Positions 1-8,181 of a stretch of DNA of 64,000 nt are shown piece by piece. The DNA comes from a virus, in IMG/VR virus record IMGVR_UViG_3300021091_004015, positions 1-64,000 of that record; one strand, 5' to 3'. The translations under genes and the position numbers were made by a program. Position 1 is the first letter of the stretch, and every line of letters begins with the position of its first letter. The notes beneath the pieces were generated by a model that worked only from the letters and a program-made list of their open reading frames with translations, searched no databases and was not told the origin of the DNA.

Positions 1-1
1 G

Positions 2-109
2 ACACATTCTATTTGGTTTTCAATTCTATGGGCTTTAGTTGGTTTATTGTCATTAATTATAGGTATTAAAGATTATCGACACCACAAAAAGTGTGAACTT
101 AAAAAATAA
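2..109 (+). CDS. C-terminal fragment of a small membrane protein
   Basis: An open frame enters from the left edge and stops at TAA 107-109. The 35 visible residues hold one hydrophobic segment (WALVGLLSLIIGI) followed by a basic, His/Lys-rich tail. The N terminus lies outside the window. It fits the run of small one- or two-helix membrane proteins that follows. No family is recognised. Confidence 0.55.
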   Translation, partial: THSIWFSILWALVGLLSLIIGIKDYRHHKKCELKK

Positions 110-162
110 TCATTACTTATAAAAACAAAATCTTAAATTAAATTTGAATATAAAAAAAATAT

Positions 163-169
163 TATTTAT
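163..169 (+). promoter_or_regulatory. Class B (TATTTAT) promoter element
   Basis: TATTTAT lies 31 bases upstream of the 201 start codon. It is one of about 30 strand-consistent copies placed just before phage genes in this window. The promoter role is inferred from that placement. Confidence 0.45.
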
Positions 170-200
170 ATTAGAGAATAAACAAAATAAAATATAAACT

Positions 201-410
201 ATGAAAAACAAACTAATTGAATTTTGGGGACTTTATTACCCCGTCGTACTTGCCTTTATTTCTTTTCTCTATTCAGTAACACTCTGGTTTAGTGGACAGA
301 AACTAGAAGGAATATTTGTTGGAATTTGGGTTCCTTCAATACTAGCTTTTGCTATAGCCATTAGACAACGTAGAAATGATTTTTTCAAAAACAAAAAGAA
401 AAATAAATAA
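201..410 (+). CDS. Small membrane protein (69 aa)
   Basis: It has two predicted transmembrane segments, roughly residues 12-31 and 37-54, and a strongly basic C terminus (IRQRRNDFFKNKKKNK), so the tail is probably cytoplasmic. The next gene starts directly after the stop, which suggests an operon. No family recognised. A host-envelope role is possible but nothing in the sequence fixes it. Confidence 0.6.
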   Translation: MKNKLIEFWGLYYPVVLAFISFLYSVTLWFSGQKLEGIFVGIWVPSILAFAIAIRQRRNDFFKNKKKNK

Positions 411-554
411 ATGGAGAATAAAGGAATGTTTATTATTGGTACAATTATTTTTGTACTCTATATGGTTGGATATCTGACTATGATAACCAAGATGAATAAA
501 TTACAATCTAAAGAAAATAAAGTTGAAAAAAAAAATAATAAAAAAAAATTATAG
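411..554 (+). CDS. Small membrane protein (47 aa)
   Basis: ATG 411 follows the previous stop with no gap and runs 47 codons to TAG 552-554. An N-terminal hydrophobic helix (FIIGTIIFVLYMVGYLTM) is followed by a Lys/Asn-rich tail. It ends one base before the start codon of the PEP synthase gene, so the three genes are probably cotranscribed. The A-rich 3' end resembles a real phage intergenic junction, which lowers confidence slightly. Confidence 0.5.
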   Translation: MENKGMFIIGTIIFVLYMVGYLTMITKMNKLQSKENKVEKKNNKKKL

Positions 555-555
555 A

Positions 556-2934
556 ATGGAATATATTAAAAATCTTAATGAAATATCCTTGAAAGATATA
601 AATCTTGTAGGTGGTAAAAATGCTTCGTTAGGAGAAATGATACAAAATGTGGAATCTTTAAACATAAGAATACCTAATGGTTTTGCTATTACAACTAAGG
701 CTTATTATGAGTTTATAAATTACAATAATTTAAATAAAAAAATATCTGATTTAATATCCAATTTGAATGCAGATGACCTAAACAACTTGAAGTTGGTTGG
801 TTCTGAAATTAGACAATTGATTCGAAACGGATTTTTTCCTGAAGATTTAAAAAAAGAAATTTTCTTATCTTATGAAAATTTATGTAAATTTTATTGTGTA
901 GAAATGATTGATGTCGCAGTCAGGTCATCTGCAACCGCCGAAGATTTACCTGACGCAAGTTTTGCCGGTCAACAAGAAACTTTTCTGAATGTTAGGGGAT
1001 TTCAATCAATTTTAGAAGCGATAAGAAATTGTTTTGCGTCCCTTTTTACTGATAGAGCAATCTCATACAGAAACACATTCAAATATAATCATTTGGACAT
1101 TGGTCTTTCAGTTTGTATTCAAAAAATGGTTAGGTCAGATTTGGCATCTTCTGGTGTTGCTTTTTCATTAGATACAGAAAGTGGTTTTAAAGATGTAGTA
1201 CTTATAAACTCATCTTATGGGTTGGGAGAAATGATTGTTCAAGGTGCAATATCTCCAGACGAATTTATCGTATTCAAACCATTATTGAAAAACAATTTTT
1301 CATCCATCATAGAAAAAAAATTGGGTAATAAAGACAAAAAAATGATTTACGGTGAAGAACATGGTAAACTTACAAAAATTGTCAGCGTTTCCGAAAAACA
1401 AAAAGAACAGTTTTCAGTTACTGATTCTCAAGTTTTGGAAATTGCAAAATGGGTAACATCTATCGAAGAATATTATTCGAAAATAAAAAAAAAATGGTGT
1501 CCAGTCGATGTTGAATGGGCTATAGACGGATTGACTAATGATTTATACATTGTCCAAGCTAGACCAGAAACAATACATTCAAGAAAAAATCAAAGTAATT
1601 TAGTAGAATATAAAGTCAAATCTGAAGGGCACACACCTATTGTCAAAGGAATTGCAGTTGGTGATGGAGTATCTACAGGTCGCGTTACTGTCATGAATTC
1701 CTTAGATGAAGTAGTATTTCAAGAAGGAAATATTTTGGTTACAGATATGACAGACCCAGATTGGGAGCCAATAATGAAGAAAGCTTCCGCTATAATAACA
1801 AATAAAGGTGGAAGAACTTGTCATGCGGCAATTGTTGCAAGGGAAATGGGTTTAACGGCAATAGTTGGATGTAACAATGTGACTGAAATTCTTGAAGATG
1901 ATGATTTAGTAACTGTTTCTTGCGCTGAAGGTGAAACAGGCCTCGTGTATAAAGGTATTATCGATTTTGAAAAAACTGAAACTAATATAGATGATTTACC
2001 AAAAATTGATACTCCAATTATGTTTAACATTGCAAGTCCAGAAATTGCATTCAAATTTTCACACTTACCAAATGCTGGCGTTGGTTTAGCAAGAGAGGAA
2101 TTTATTATCAATAATTACATAAAAATTCACCCTTTAGCACTATTGAACCACAACAAAATTGCTGACAAAAACTTATCAAATCAAATAAAGAACATTATTT
2201 CTGGTTATAAAGATGAAGAAACTTTTTTTGTCAAGAGATTAAGTTATGGAATTGCAAGAATAGCGTCTGCTTTTTATCCAAATAAGGTGATTGTCAGATT
2301 GTCGGATTTTAAATCTAATGAATATTACAACCTGCTTGGTGGAAATTATTTTGAACCCAAAGAAGAAAACCCTATGATTGGATGGAGAGGAGCCTCGAGA
2401 TATTATTCTGAAGAATATGAAGAAGCTTTTGGAATGGAAATAAAGGCGATTAAAAGAGTTCGTGAGAAAATGGGTTTAGAAAACGTTGTAGTTATGATTC
2501 CTTTTTGTAGAACAGTTGATGAATTACTTAAAGTTTATCAGACGATGGAAAAATACGGATTAAAAAGAAGAGAAAAGGGACTTGAAATTTATTTGATGGC
2601 TGAATTACCATCTAACATTTTTTTAGCTGATGAATTTTCGAAACATATCGATGGATTTTCAATTGGGTCCAATGATTTAACACAATTAACTTTAGGCTTA
2701 GATAGAGACTCTTCATTAGTCGCACATATCTATGATGAAAGAAACACCGCAGTCAAAAGAGCGATTTCACATCTTATAGAAGTTTCTAAACAAAATAATG
2801 TCAAAGTTGGAATATGTGGTCAAGGGCCAAGCGATTTTCCTGATTTTGCTAAATTTTTAGTAGATTTAGGAATTGATAGTATTTCTGTGACACCTGACTC
2901 ATTATTGAAAACTTTGAAAGCTCTTCAAAAATAA
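556..2934 (+). CDS. ppsA: Phosphoenolpyruvate synthase
   Basis: It would make PEP from pyruvate and ATP (pyruvate, water dikinase), a gluconeogenic reaction. At 792 aa it has the family's full length. The N-terminal ATP-binding part begins with VGGKNASLGEM and carries VAVRSSATAEDLPDASFAG near residue 120. The swivelling phosphohistidine domain has GGRTCHAAIVAREMG with the catalytic His near residue 423. The C-terminal PEP-binding barrel has IGSNDLTQLTLGLDRDS and the CGQGPSD loop near residue 754. I chose ATG 556 over the upstream in-frame 523 because the extra 11 residues are poly-Lys/Asn and overlap the preceding gene. No truncation or missing catalytic residue is seen, so it is probably an active auxiliary metabolic gene. 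Confidence 0.93.
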   Translation: MEYIKNLNEISLKDINLVGGKNASLGEMIQNVESLNIRIPNGFAITTKAYYEFINYNNLNKKISDLISNLNADDLNNLKLVGSEIRQLIRNGFFPEDLKKEIFLSYENLCKFYCVEMIDVAVRSSATAEDLPDASFAGQQETFLNVRGFQSILEAIRNCFASLFTDRAISYRNTFKYNHLDIGLSVCIQKMVRSDLASSGVAFSLDTESGFKDVVLINSSYGLGEMIVQGAISPDEFIVFKPLLKNNFSSIIEKKLGNKDKKMIYGEEHGKLTKIVSVSEKQKEQFSVTDSQVLEIAKWVTSIEEYYSKIKKKWCPVDVEWAIDGLTNDLYIVQARPETIHSRKNQSNLVEYKVKSEGHTPIVKGIAVGDGVSTGRVTVMNSLDEVVFQEGNILVTDMTDPDWEPIMKKASAIITNKGGRTCHAAIVAREMGLTAIVGCNNVTEILEDDDLVTVSCAEGETGLVYKGIIDFEKTETNIDDLPKIDTPIMFNIASPEIAFKFSHLPNAGVGLAREEFIINNYIKIHPLALLNHNKIADKNLSNQIKNIISGYKDEETFFVKRLSYGIARIASAFYPNKVIVRLSDFKSNEYYNLLGGNYFEPKEENPMIGWRGASRYYSEEYEEAFGMEIKAIKRVREKMGLENVVVMIPFCRTVDELLKVYQTMEKYGLKRREKGLEIYLMAELPSNIFLADEFSKHIDGFSIGSNDLTQLTLGLDRDSSLVAHIYDERNTAVKRAISHLIEVSKQNNVKVGICGQGPSDFPDFAKFLVDLGIDSISVTPDSLLKTLKALQK

Positions 2935-2954
2935 AATAAATTCAACAATAAGAA

Positions 2955-3233
2955 ATGACACACCAAATTAAAACTTCAACCAATAAAATTCTTGTGGAAC
3001 TGAAAGTTGTTGAACACGGGACCGAATTTTATACTTCAAAGGAATTGTCAGAGTTTAAACAAAAACTTAACGAGGCAAATAAAGACCATGGGAAACAGTT
3101 TAACGAAGATTTGTCAACCTTAGATAAAATATATCAAGAATGTAAAAAAACAGGTGTTAATCCTGACGTAATTACAAAACATAAATTTAGTAAAGTAAGT
3201 AAAAATTGGGGATTAAAATATGAGAATAATTAA
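2955..3233 (+). CDS. Hypothetical protein (92 aa)
   Basis: A soluble, charged and mostly helical small protein with no recognised motif. It starts 21 bases after the PEP synthase stop, so it is probably in the same transcript. Function unknown. Confidence 0.6.
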   Translation: MTHQIKTSTNKILVELKVVEHGTEFYTSKELSEFKQKLNEANKDHGKQFNEDLSTLDKIYQECKKTGVNPDVITKHKFSKVSKNWGLKYENN

Positions 3234-3269
3234 AATTTATTAACAAGAACGAAAAACAAATAGAAAAGT

Positions 3270-3452
3270 ATGAAAAAAGAAATTTATGTGAGATTTACTA
3301 ATGACGGAACATATTTCAATAAAATCAAAGTTTCATATGATGAGTTAGAGGACTGTAAAGTATATTCTAATGAGGTTTTCTGTACCATAAAAGGAATAAG
3401 AATGGCGATTAAAAAAAATGATTGGGAGGACTTAAAAAATGAATTTAAATAA
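3270..3452 (+). CDS. Hypothetical protein (60 aa)
   Basis: A small protein of beta-rich appearance (EIYVRFTNDGTYFNKIKVSY). Its 3' end overlaps the start of the AAA+ ATPase gene by 14 bases, which implies translational coupling. It may be a partner of that ATPase, but this is only positional inference. Confidence 0.6.
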   Translation: MKKEIYVRFTNDGTYFNKIKVSYDELEDCKVYSNEVFCTIKGIRMAIKKNDWEDLKNEFK

Positions 3453-4440
3453 AATTAAAAAAATGGTTATAGCAATGGAAGAACAATATAAGTATCCTGT
3501 TGAGGATAGTTCAATTGAGTATACGTCAAGGGAAATTCACCCTTCCTTACTTGAAGAAGAAAAAAAAGATTTAGATATCCCTTCTTGTTGGAGTAACTTA
3601 AAAAACAATGAGTACGCTCCCGCATACCCAACGGTTCCAAAAGTACCTGCAGGTGTTTATGAAATAGGATGGAATAGTAGTCTATCAACATATACCGTTA
3701 AAAAACAACCATTCAAAACAGATGAGTTATACCACTTACCATCTTATGAAATTACAGACATCTTAAAAGATATTGATAATTTCTGGAATAGAGCAGATAA
3801 TTATAAAAAATATAACTATATCCACAAAAGAGGTATATTAATGTATGGTGAACCAGGTTGTGGTAAGTCAGGTATAATTCAGTTAATATCACAACAAATA
3901 ATTAAAAAAGATGGTATTGTGATGAATGTAAAAGATGAAGAAGATGTTGAAAGATTTACATCATTTATTGGAACATTTAGAAAAGTTGAACCTAAAAGAC
4001 CACTTATTGTGTTATTGGAGGATATTGATTCACTTAGTGGTGAAGGTAAACATCAAACTGCAAGATTATTAAATATCCTTGATGGTGTAAAACAAATTGA
4101 AGGTGTTGTATACATCGCAACAACAAACTACCCAGAAAAATTACAAGAAAGAATTACCAATAGACCATCTCGTTTTGATAGAAGATATAAAGTGGAACTT
4201 CCTAATGAAGATATTAGAAAAGCGTACATCCAACACAAATTGAGTGAAGACGATTTGAAAGGTATTGATATTGAAGAATGGATAAAAAAAACTGAAGGAA
4301 TGTCTTTGTCACATTTAAAAGAAGTTGTAATTTCGGTTATTGTTATGGGTAGAACTTTTGAAGAAACAATTGATAATCTTGAGGGGTTGAAAAAAACACC
4401 AACAATAAAAGGTAGTGGAAGAATGGGGTTTGGGTCGTAA
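3439..4440 (+). CDS. AAA+ ATPase
   Basis: A single AAA+ module. The Walker A motif GEPGCGKS is at about residues 137-144 and the Walker B LLEDIDS near 193. A sensor-1-like TTNYPEKL and an arginine-finger-type RPSRFDRRYKVELP follow. The N-terminal 110 residues are Pro- and Tyr-rich and are probably a substrate or partner domain. The arrangement resembles Bcs1/FtsH-type ATPase cores without the protease. It overlaps the preceding 60-aa gene. Alternative starts exist at MVIAMEEQ, 24 bases in. It could be a remodeller of phage protein complexes; the substrate is unknown. Confidence 0.85.
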   Translation: MNLNKIKKMVIAMEEQYKYPVEDSSIEYTSREIHPSLLEEEKKDLDIPSCWSNLKNNEYAPAYPTVPKVPAGVYEIGWNSSLSTYTVKKQPFKTDELYHLPSYEITDILKDIDNFWNRADNYKKYNYIHKRGILMYGEPGCGKSGIIQLISQQIIKKDGIVMNVKDEEDVERFTSFIGTFRKVEPKRPLIVLLEDIDSLSGEGKHQTARLLNILDGVKQIEGVVYIATTNYPEKLQERITNRPSRFDRRYKVELPNEDIRKAYIQHKLSEDDLKGIDIEEWIKKTEGMSLSHLKEVVISVIVMGRTFEETIDNLEGLKKTPTIKGSGRMGFGS

Positions 4441-4444
4441 TTGA

Positions 4445-5293
4445 CTACGCCAAACCTGATTCTTTATCGATTAGATTATTAACTTTAACAGTTCCTTTGG
4501 CCCAAGCTCCGCCAAGACTACTAGTCCTACTATCTTTAGCAATTTTTAACAATTCCTTGTCAGATTTACCTTCTTTAACGGCACTTTCTATTTTTTGAGC
4601 AAATTTCTTAAAGAAACCAGGACCGTTCCAACATGCGTATGACATATGTAATAATAAACCTTTGTTACCCTCGATACGTTTTTTTGTTTCAGAGTCTTTA
4701 ACAAAATTAGACATATTTCGTTGGTAAGATTTAAACATTATTTTTGATGCCAAATTTTTAAGTTTTTCTTGTAAATCACCCCCTGTGTATCCCCATTTCC
4801 ATTTTTTACAAAATTCGGACATACCTAATTTCTTTTTTTCAGAATCTATAATTCTAAAAAATTCCTCACCTTCAGGTTTAACGGTTTCAATAGCCCCCGC
4901 TTTTCTATCTAATCCAAACATAGTTTCACCTGATTTATCAAACATTGCCGTATATGGGTGAGATTTACATTGCCAATGGTTCCAATACCCACCCTCAAAG
5001 TTATCAATAACTTTTTTAGTGACATCCATCCAATTAGACTCAACACTACCTGTGGCATTTTTTATTATCTTATCTTCATCTTTCTTATCTTCATCTTTCT
5101 TATCTTCATCTTTCTTATCTTCATCTTTCTTATCTTCAGTACTATCTTTTGAAGATGTCGAACTAAACCCTGAAGATAACTGTTTTAAAAAATCATTAAC
5201 GTCAATACCTAGAATTGAGCCCACCTCATTTAATTGATACATTTGTTTTATTTTATTTTTTTCTGATTCAGATATTAAAATTTTCTTATACAT
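4445..5293 (-). CDS. Virion-associated muramidase (GH108-like) with N-terminal tag
   Basis: Residues 4-23 (ILISESEKNKIKQMYQLNE) match the tag shared by many late proteins here. Residues 54-75 are a tandem acidic/basic linker of repeated KDEDK units. The catalytic region begins at FEGGYWNHW, with Glu100 as the likely acid. GETMFGLDRKAGA follows, then a helical C-terminal half, as in GH108 N-acetylmuramidases, which would cleave peptidoglycan. The 282-aa gene diverges from the 5332 gene across a palindromic TATTTAT element. There is no signal peptide, so packaging in the virion or holin-dependent release is likely. Confidence 0.75.
   Translation of the reverse strand: MYKKILISESEKNKIKQMYQLNEVGSILGIDVNDFLKQLSSGFSSTSSKDSTEDKKDEDKKDEDKKDEDKKDEDKIIKNATGSVESNWMDVTKKVIDNFEGGYWNHWQCKSHPYTAMFDKSGETMFGLDRKAGAIETVKPEGEEFFRIIDSEKKKLGMSEFCKKWKWGYTGGDLQEKLKNLASKIMFKSYQRNMSNFVKDSETKKRIEGNKGLLLHMSYACWNGPGFFKKFAQKIESAVKEGKSDKELLKIAKDSRTSSLGGAWAKGTVKVNNLIDKESGLA
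5069..5137. repeat. 15-base tandem repeat inside the muramidase gene
   Basis: About 4.5 copies of a unit read on the plus strand as tcttcatctttctta encode the KDEDK linker. It is an in-frame coding microsatellite, so copy-number changes would alter linker length without breaking the gene. Confidence 0.9.
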
Positions 5294-5310
5294 GGTAAAT
5301 TAATTTTTTT

Positions 5311-5324
5311 AATAAATATTTATT
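5311..5324. promoter_or_regulatory. Palindromic divergent class B promoter
   Basis: AATAAATATTTATT is a perfect 14-base palindrome. It gives the TATTTAT element on both strands between the muramidase start (5293, minus) and the protease-like gene start (5332, plus). One element could therefore serve both directions. The promoter role is inferred from its recurrence. Confidence 0.6.
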
Positions 5325-5331
5325 AAATAAG

Positions 5332-5721
5332 ATGAAAGTGTTAGTTAAATACAAAAACTCCTCAATTGGTAAAAATAAAATGGAATTTTATAATAAATTT
5401 ATTAAATTCCTACAGAAAGAATTACCATTAAAAAATGATGTTAGTATTTGTTTTTTAGGTGAGAGAGAAGGGAAAATGACTACAGGTAGTAGAACTGATA
5501 ATAGTGAACTTAAAATACTATGTAAAAACAGAATGACTCGTGATATTTTAAGAACATTAGGACATGAATGGGTTCATGAGTACCAAATAAATGTTTTGGG
5601 TAGAGAACACGGTCCTGACATTGGGGGTCAGAATGAGGATGAGGCTAATGCTTTTGCAGGTCAAATGATGAAAAAATTTGAAAAAAAATATCCTCGCGAG
5701 GAGGATATGATGTACGATTAA
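5332..5721 (+). CDS. Zinc metallopeptidase-like protein (IrrE/ImmA type)
   Basis: The 129-aa protein has HEWVH at residues 78-82 (HExxH: two zinc ligands and the catalytic Glu). The following NEDEANAFAG makes Glu104 a plausible third ligand, as in ImmA/IrrE-like minigluzincins. No signal peptide or membrane segment is seen. It diverges from the muramidase gene. Whether it cleaves a host regulator or a phage protein cannot be read from the sequence. Confidence 0.7.
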   Translation: MKVLVKYKNSSIGKNKMEFYNKFIKFLQKELPLKNDVSICFLGEREGKMTTGSRTDNSELKILCKNRMTRDILRTLGHEWVHEYQINVLGREHGPDIGGQNEDEANAFAGQMMKKFEKKYPREEDMMYD

Positions 5722-5758
5722 ACTAAGTAAACCCAATTTTTAGGTAATTAACATCTAA

Positions 5759-6184
5759 TTAAGAGATGCTAACTATCTCCAAATCAAAAATTAGTTTTTT
5801 ACCTGCTAATGGGTGATTAGCATCCAACTTAACGGTTTCCTCATTAATTTCTAAAACTTTAACATTGATAGGTCCCATCGGTCCAAATCCCTGTAACATG
5901 TCCCCAACATTAACACCTTCAGGTACTTGTGTTTTTGGAATGTCGTTAATCATATCTTCTCGGTATTCACCATACGCTTCTGAAGGTTCAATTTCAATTG
6001 TTTTACTTTCCCCTTCAGACATTTCTAAAAGACCATCCTCAAAACCTTTAATTAAAGAACCTTCACCCAAAATTGCAGTTAGGGGTTCTCTCCCTTCATT
6101 CAAAGATGAGTCAAATATTGACCCATCCTCTAATTTACCTGTGTAATTTACAGTTACGGTATTACCGTTTTCAACTTTTTTCAT
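5759..6184 (-). CDS. FKBP-type peptidyl-prolyl isomerase (SlyD-like)
   Basis: The 141-aa protein opens with VTVNYTGKLEDGSIFDSS and has LIKGFEDGLLEMSEGE and the PSEAYGEY element that precedes the inserted flap of SlyD-type FKBPs. It closes with DANHPLAGKKLIFDLEI. It would speed proline isomerisation and act as a folding helper in the cytoplasm. It lacks the His/Cys-rich metal-binding tail of Escherichia coli SlyD. Together with DnaK and the ClpC-like ATPase it forms part of a phage-encoded folding set. Confidence 0.9.
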   Translation of the reverse strand: MKKVENGNTVTVNYTGKLEDGSIFDSSLNEGREPLTAILGEGSLIKGFEDGLLEMSEGESKTIEIEPSEAYGEYREDMINDIPKTQVPEGVNVGDMLQGFGPMGPINVKVLEINEETVKLDANHPLAGKKLIFDLEIVSIS

Positions 6185-6217
6185 AATTTATATTTTTTTA
6201 AAACAATTATAGGGGTA

Positions 6218-6493
6218 TTAGGGTACAATATCAACAGATGAAACTAAACTAATCTTGTGTTTATCTGAACCTGTATATTTCCAAGACTCCTCAATTAAAT
6301 ATTTTAAACCATCTAATTGGGTCTCCTCAAATAACTCAACACTACCTACTTTAAGAGTACAATCAATTAAAAAATCTTTAGTTGTTGTACAATACTTACA
6401 TTGATTGACCTCCACAATAGTACCCTCCCCATAAAGTAATTCTAAATCTTTTCTAAAAACTATATTTAATAGGACGGTCATACAATTCCTCAT
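6218..6493 (-). CDS. Hypothetical protein (91 aa)
   Basis: A soluble protein with a CKYC pair in the middle. A TATTTAT element (complement of 6498-6504) sits just upstream. It makes MRNCMTVLL at 6493 the preferred start over the six-residue longer frame that begins inside the promoter. No family recognised. Confidence 0.55.
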   Translation of the reverse strand: MRNCMTVLLNIVFRKDLELLYGEGTIVEVNQCKYCTTTKDFLIDCTLKVGSVELFEETQLDGLKYLIEESWKYTGSDKHKISLVSSVDIVP

Positions 6494-6568
6494 AATAATA
6501 AATATAAACACTTGTTTTGGGTTGAAAAGTTCTTTTTAATAATTTATATTTTGTAAAAAAAAAGAAAT

Positions 6569-6793
6569 ATGGTACTGAATATTTTATTGTTGTTATTATT
6601 ACTTTGTTTAATTACAATCACTACGTTAATTTGTGTATGGTGGGTTAAATATGGTAAAAAATTGTTTAACACATTTAAGACTATGGAAAAAACATTCAAT
6701 CAGACTAAAAATCCGATAAATTCTGCGGGTAAATTAGATATGAATGGTTTATTAGATGAACTAAACAAAATAAATAAAATATTTAAAAAATAA
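6569..6793 (+). CDS. Small single-span membrane protein (74 aa)
   Basis: A very hydrophobic N-terminal helix (LNILLLLLLLCLITITTLICVWW) is followed by a roughly 45-residue soluble helical tail with an amphipathic pattern. The topology would suit an inner-membrane spanin or holin accessory. No lipobox partner gene is adjacent, so this is only a possibility. Confidence 0.55.
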   Translation: MVLNILLLLLLLCLITITTLICVWWVKYGKKLFNTFKTMEKTFNQTKNPINSAGKLDMNGLLDELNKINKIFKK

Positions 6794-6891
6794 AAAATCA
6801 TGTATAGAACATCAATAAAGACTATTTTTTTATAAACATGGTATATTTATAAAACACTATCACTCTCATCACGAGAGCCTCTATATATAAA

Positions 6892-6926
6892 AAAGACCTG
6901 TTAAATTTGACAGGTCTTTTTATTTT
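6892..6926 (+). terminator. Rho-independent terminator
   Basis: AAAGACCTGT pairs with ACAGGTCTTT around an 8-base loop and is followed by a T-rich run. It closes the small membrane protein transcript just before the class A promoter of the next gene. Confidence 0.85.
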
Positions 6927-6937
6927 CACTATATTTG
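6907..6937 (+). promoter_or_regulatory. Class A promoter (TTG-N20-TATATTTG)
   Basis: TTG at 6907-6909 and TATATTTG at 6930-6937 match the Bacteroidota housekeeping promoter. ATG 6942 begins 4 bases after the box, so the transcript should be leaderless or nearly so. The TTG lies within the upstream terminator. Confidence 0.7.
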
Positions 6938-6941
6938 TCTT

Positions 6942-7541
6942 ATGAAAAAAGAAGAGGTAAAAAAAATTAATGTTTTTGAAAAAATATCGCTTTGGTGGAA
7001 ATTTGATGGTCGGTACATGCACAGAAATTTTGCTAAAGGTATAAAAAACCTTTGGAGGTGGTTTCCTGTTATATGGGAAGATAGAGATTGGGACCATGAT
7101 TATATCTACACATTAATAAGAACCAAGTTAAATTTCCAATCAGATTATATTCGTAAGTTCGGAAATCATTTAGATGCTGGAAGGGATGCGGAAAGAATGA
7201 GATTAGTTTCAAGACTAATTGAATTAGAACAAGAAGGGTTCTATACAATGGAGTATATGGGTTATCATGACACAAAGTATGATTTTATTCCGACTGATGA
7301 GACTAAAAAATTATATAGAATAGAAGACACTTTAATTTCTGAAAGCTTTGACGAATACTTTAAAAAGTATCCTCGTCAATATAAACGAGTTTTATCAGGT
7401 GAAATTAATAGATATAAAAGACCTGTAGAAAAAAAGGATAAACAAGTTATCGCAATGGAAATTGCACACGAGAATCAAGAACGTTGTAGAAATTTAATCT
7501 TTAAAATAATGAATGACCACATCCAAAGATGGTGGGATTAA
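6942..7541 (+). CDS. Hypothetical protein (199 aa)
   Basis: A soluble, Trp/Tyr/Arg-rich protein with NLWRWFPVIWEDRDWDHDY in the N-terminal third, followed by charged helices. I recognise the Trp-rich block as a recurring feature of uncharacterised large-phage proteins but know no function. It is expressed from the class A promoter directly upstream and has no Shine-Dalgarno sequence. Confidence 0.7.
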   Translation: MKKEEVKKINVFEKISLWWKFDGRYMHRNFAKGIKNLWRWFPVIWEDRDWDHDYIYTLIRTKLNFQSDYIRKFGNHLDAGRDAERMRLVSRLIELEQEGFYTMEYMGYHDTKYDFIPTDETKKLYRIEDTLISESFDEYFKKYPRQYKRVLSGEINRYKRPVEKKDKQVIAMEIAHENQERCRNLIFKIMNDHIQRWWD

Positions 7542-7561
7542 AAAAAAAATAGTATATTTGT

Positions 7562-7645
7562 ATGAAATTTAAAATCAATTGGAGTTTAATAATCGTAGTT
7601 TTATGGTTTGCTCTTATAACAACAATAGCTTATTTTGTAATATGA
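7562..7645 (+). CDS. Micro-protein: 27-aa membrane peptide
   Basis: A TATATTTG box ends one base before ATG 7562. The 27 codons encode one hydrophobic helix (WSLIIVVLWFALITTIAYF) with a basic N terminus. The stop TGA overlaps the next start as ATGA, a classic coupling signal. The promoter, the coupling and the coherent membrane helix together make this a likely real gene despite its size. Confidence 0.5.
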   Translation: MKFKINWSLIIVVLWFALITTIAYFVI

Positions 7646-7860
7646 AACACATACACACATTTGAAAACTTCTCAAATGAAGGTCAAACTAACCAAGACAT
7701 TAAAGTTGGTGATACTGTAGGTAATGCGGTACAGGGATTCAACTTTGAAGTAAAGAAGATTAGTGGAGACAAAATGACCGTAAAGGATAAAAAGTCTGGA
7801 AAAGAATTTGAGACTTTTATTGAAAATATGTACAAAACCACATTGGGTATAAAAGTATAA
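7642..7860 (+). CDS. Small protein with N-terminal FENF-type sequence (72 aa)
   Basis: I placed the start at ATG 7642 (MKHIHTFENFSNE) because it is coupled by ATGA to the micro-protein. The longer in-frame reading from 7579 would run through that gene. The first 13 residues look like a short T4-type capsid-targeting sequence ending in xxE. The rest is a compact beta-rich domain (VGDTVGNAVQGFNFEVKKIS). Confidence 0.6.
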   Translation: MKHIHTFENFSNEGQTNQDIKVGDTVGNAVQGFNFEVKKISGDKMTVKDKKSGKEFETFIENMYKTTLGIKV

Positions 7861-7879
7861 AGGCTTTCATCCAAACATT

Positions 7880-7990
7880 ATGGAAGTAACAGATACTCTA
7901 AGAATTACCAAGATAGATGGTGACACACTCATTTTTAACAACGGAGAATATCAGATAAGCAAAAAATATTTTACCAAAACAAAAATATGA
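7880..7990 (+). CDS. Micro-protein (36 aa)
   Basis: It reads MEVTDTLRITKIDGDTLIFN followed by 16 further residues and is coupled to the next gene through ATGA at 7987. It looks like a single small beta-sheet. Function unknown. The coupling and coherent composition favour a real gene. Confidence 0.45.
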   Translation: MEVTDTLRITKIDGDTLIFNNGEYQISKKYFTKTKI

Positions 7991-8181
7991 ACCCAAATAA
8001 AGATTTTGAATTTGTGCTTAGAGTATTAAACTCAAGTGAAAACAGTGACCACATTAAAACCACAGATAAACTGTTTGAGAACTTCAAAAATAAATGGAAA
8101 AAAAGAATGGAATGTTATGAGCTTGTAGATTACATGTTCAAATACAAAGTAGAAAGAAAAAAAAATAAAAAAAATATATGA
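7987..8181 (+). CDS. Hypothetical protein (64 aa)
   Basis: A small helical protein with a Lys-rich C terminus. It overlaps its neighbours by ATGA at both ends, placing it in a tightly coupled operon with the downstream phosphoesterase. Confidence 0.6.
   Translation: MNPNKDFEFVLRVLNSSENSDHIKTTDKLFENFKNKWKKRMECYELVDYMFKYKVERKKNKKNI

Noticed and set aside
5069-5137. Evenly spaced 15-base repeats that look like a small CRISPR array.
   Set aside because: There are no spacers. The units are contiguous, in frame and encode the KDEDK linker of the muramidase.
7579-7641. Upstream extension of the 7642 protein.
   Set aside because: It would run through the 27-codon micro-ORF and give an unlikely Asn/Ser/Cys-rich leader.
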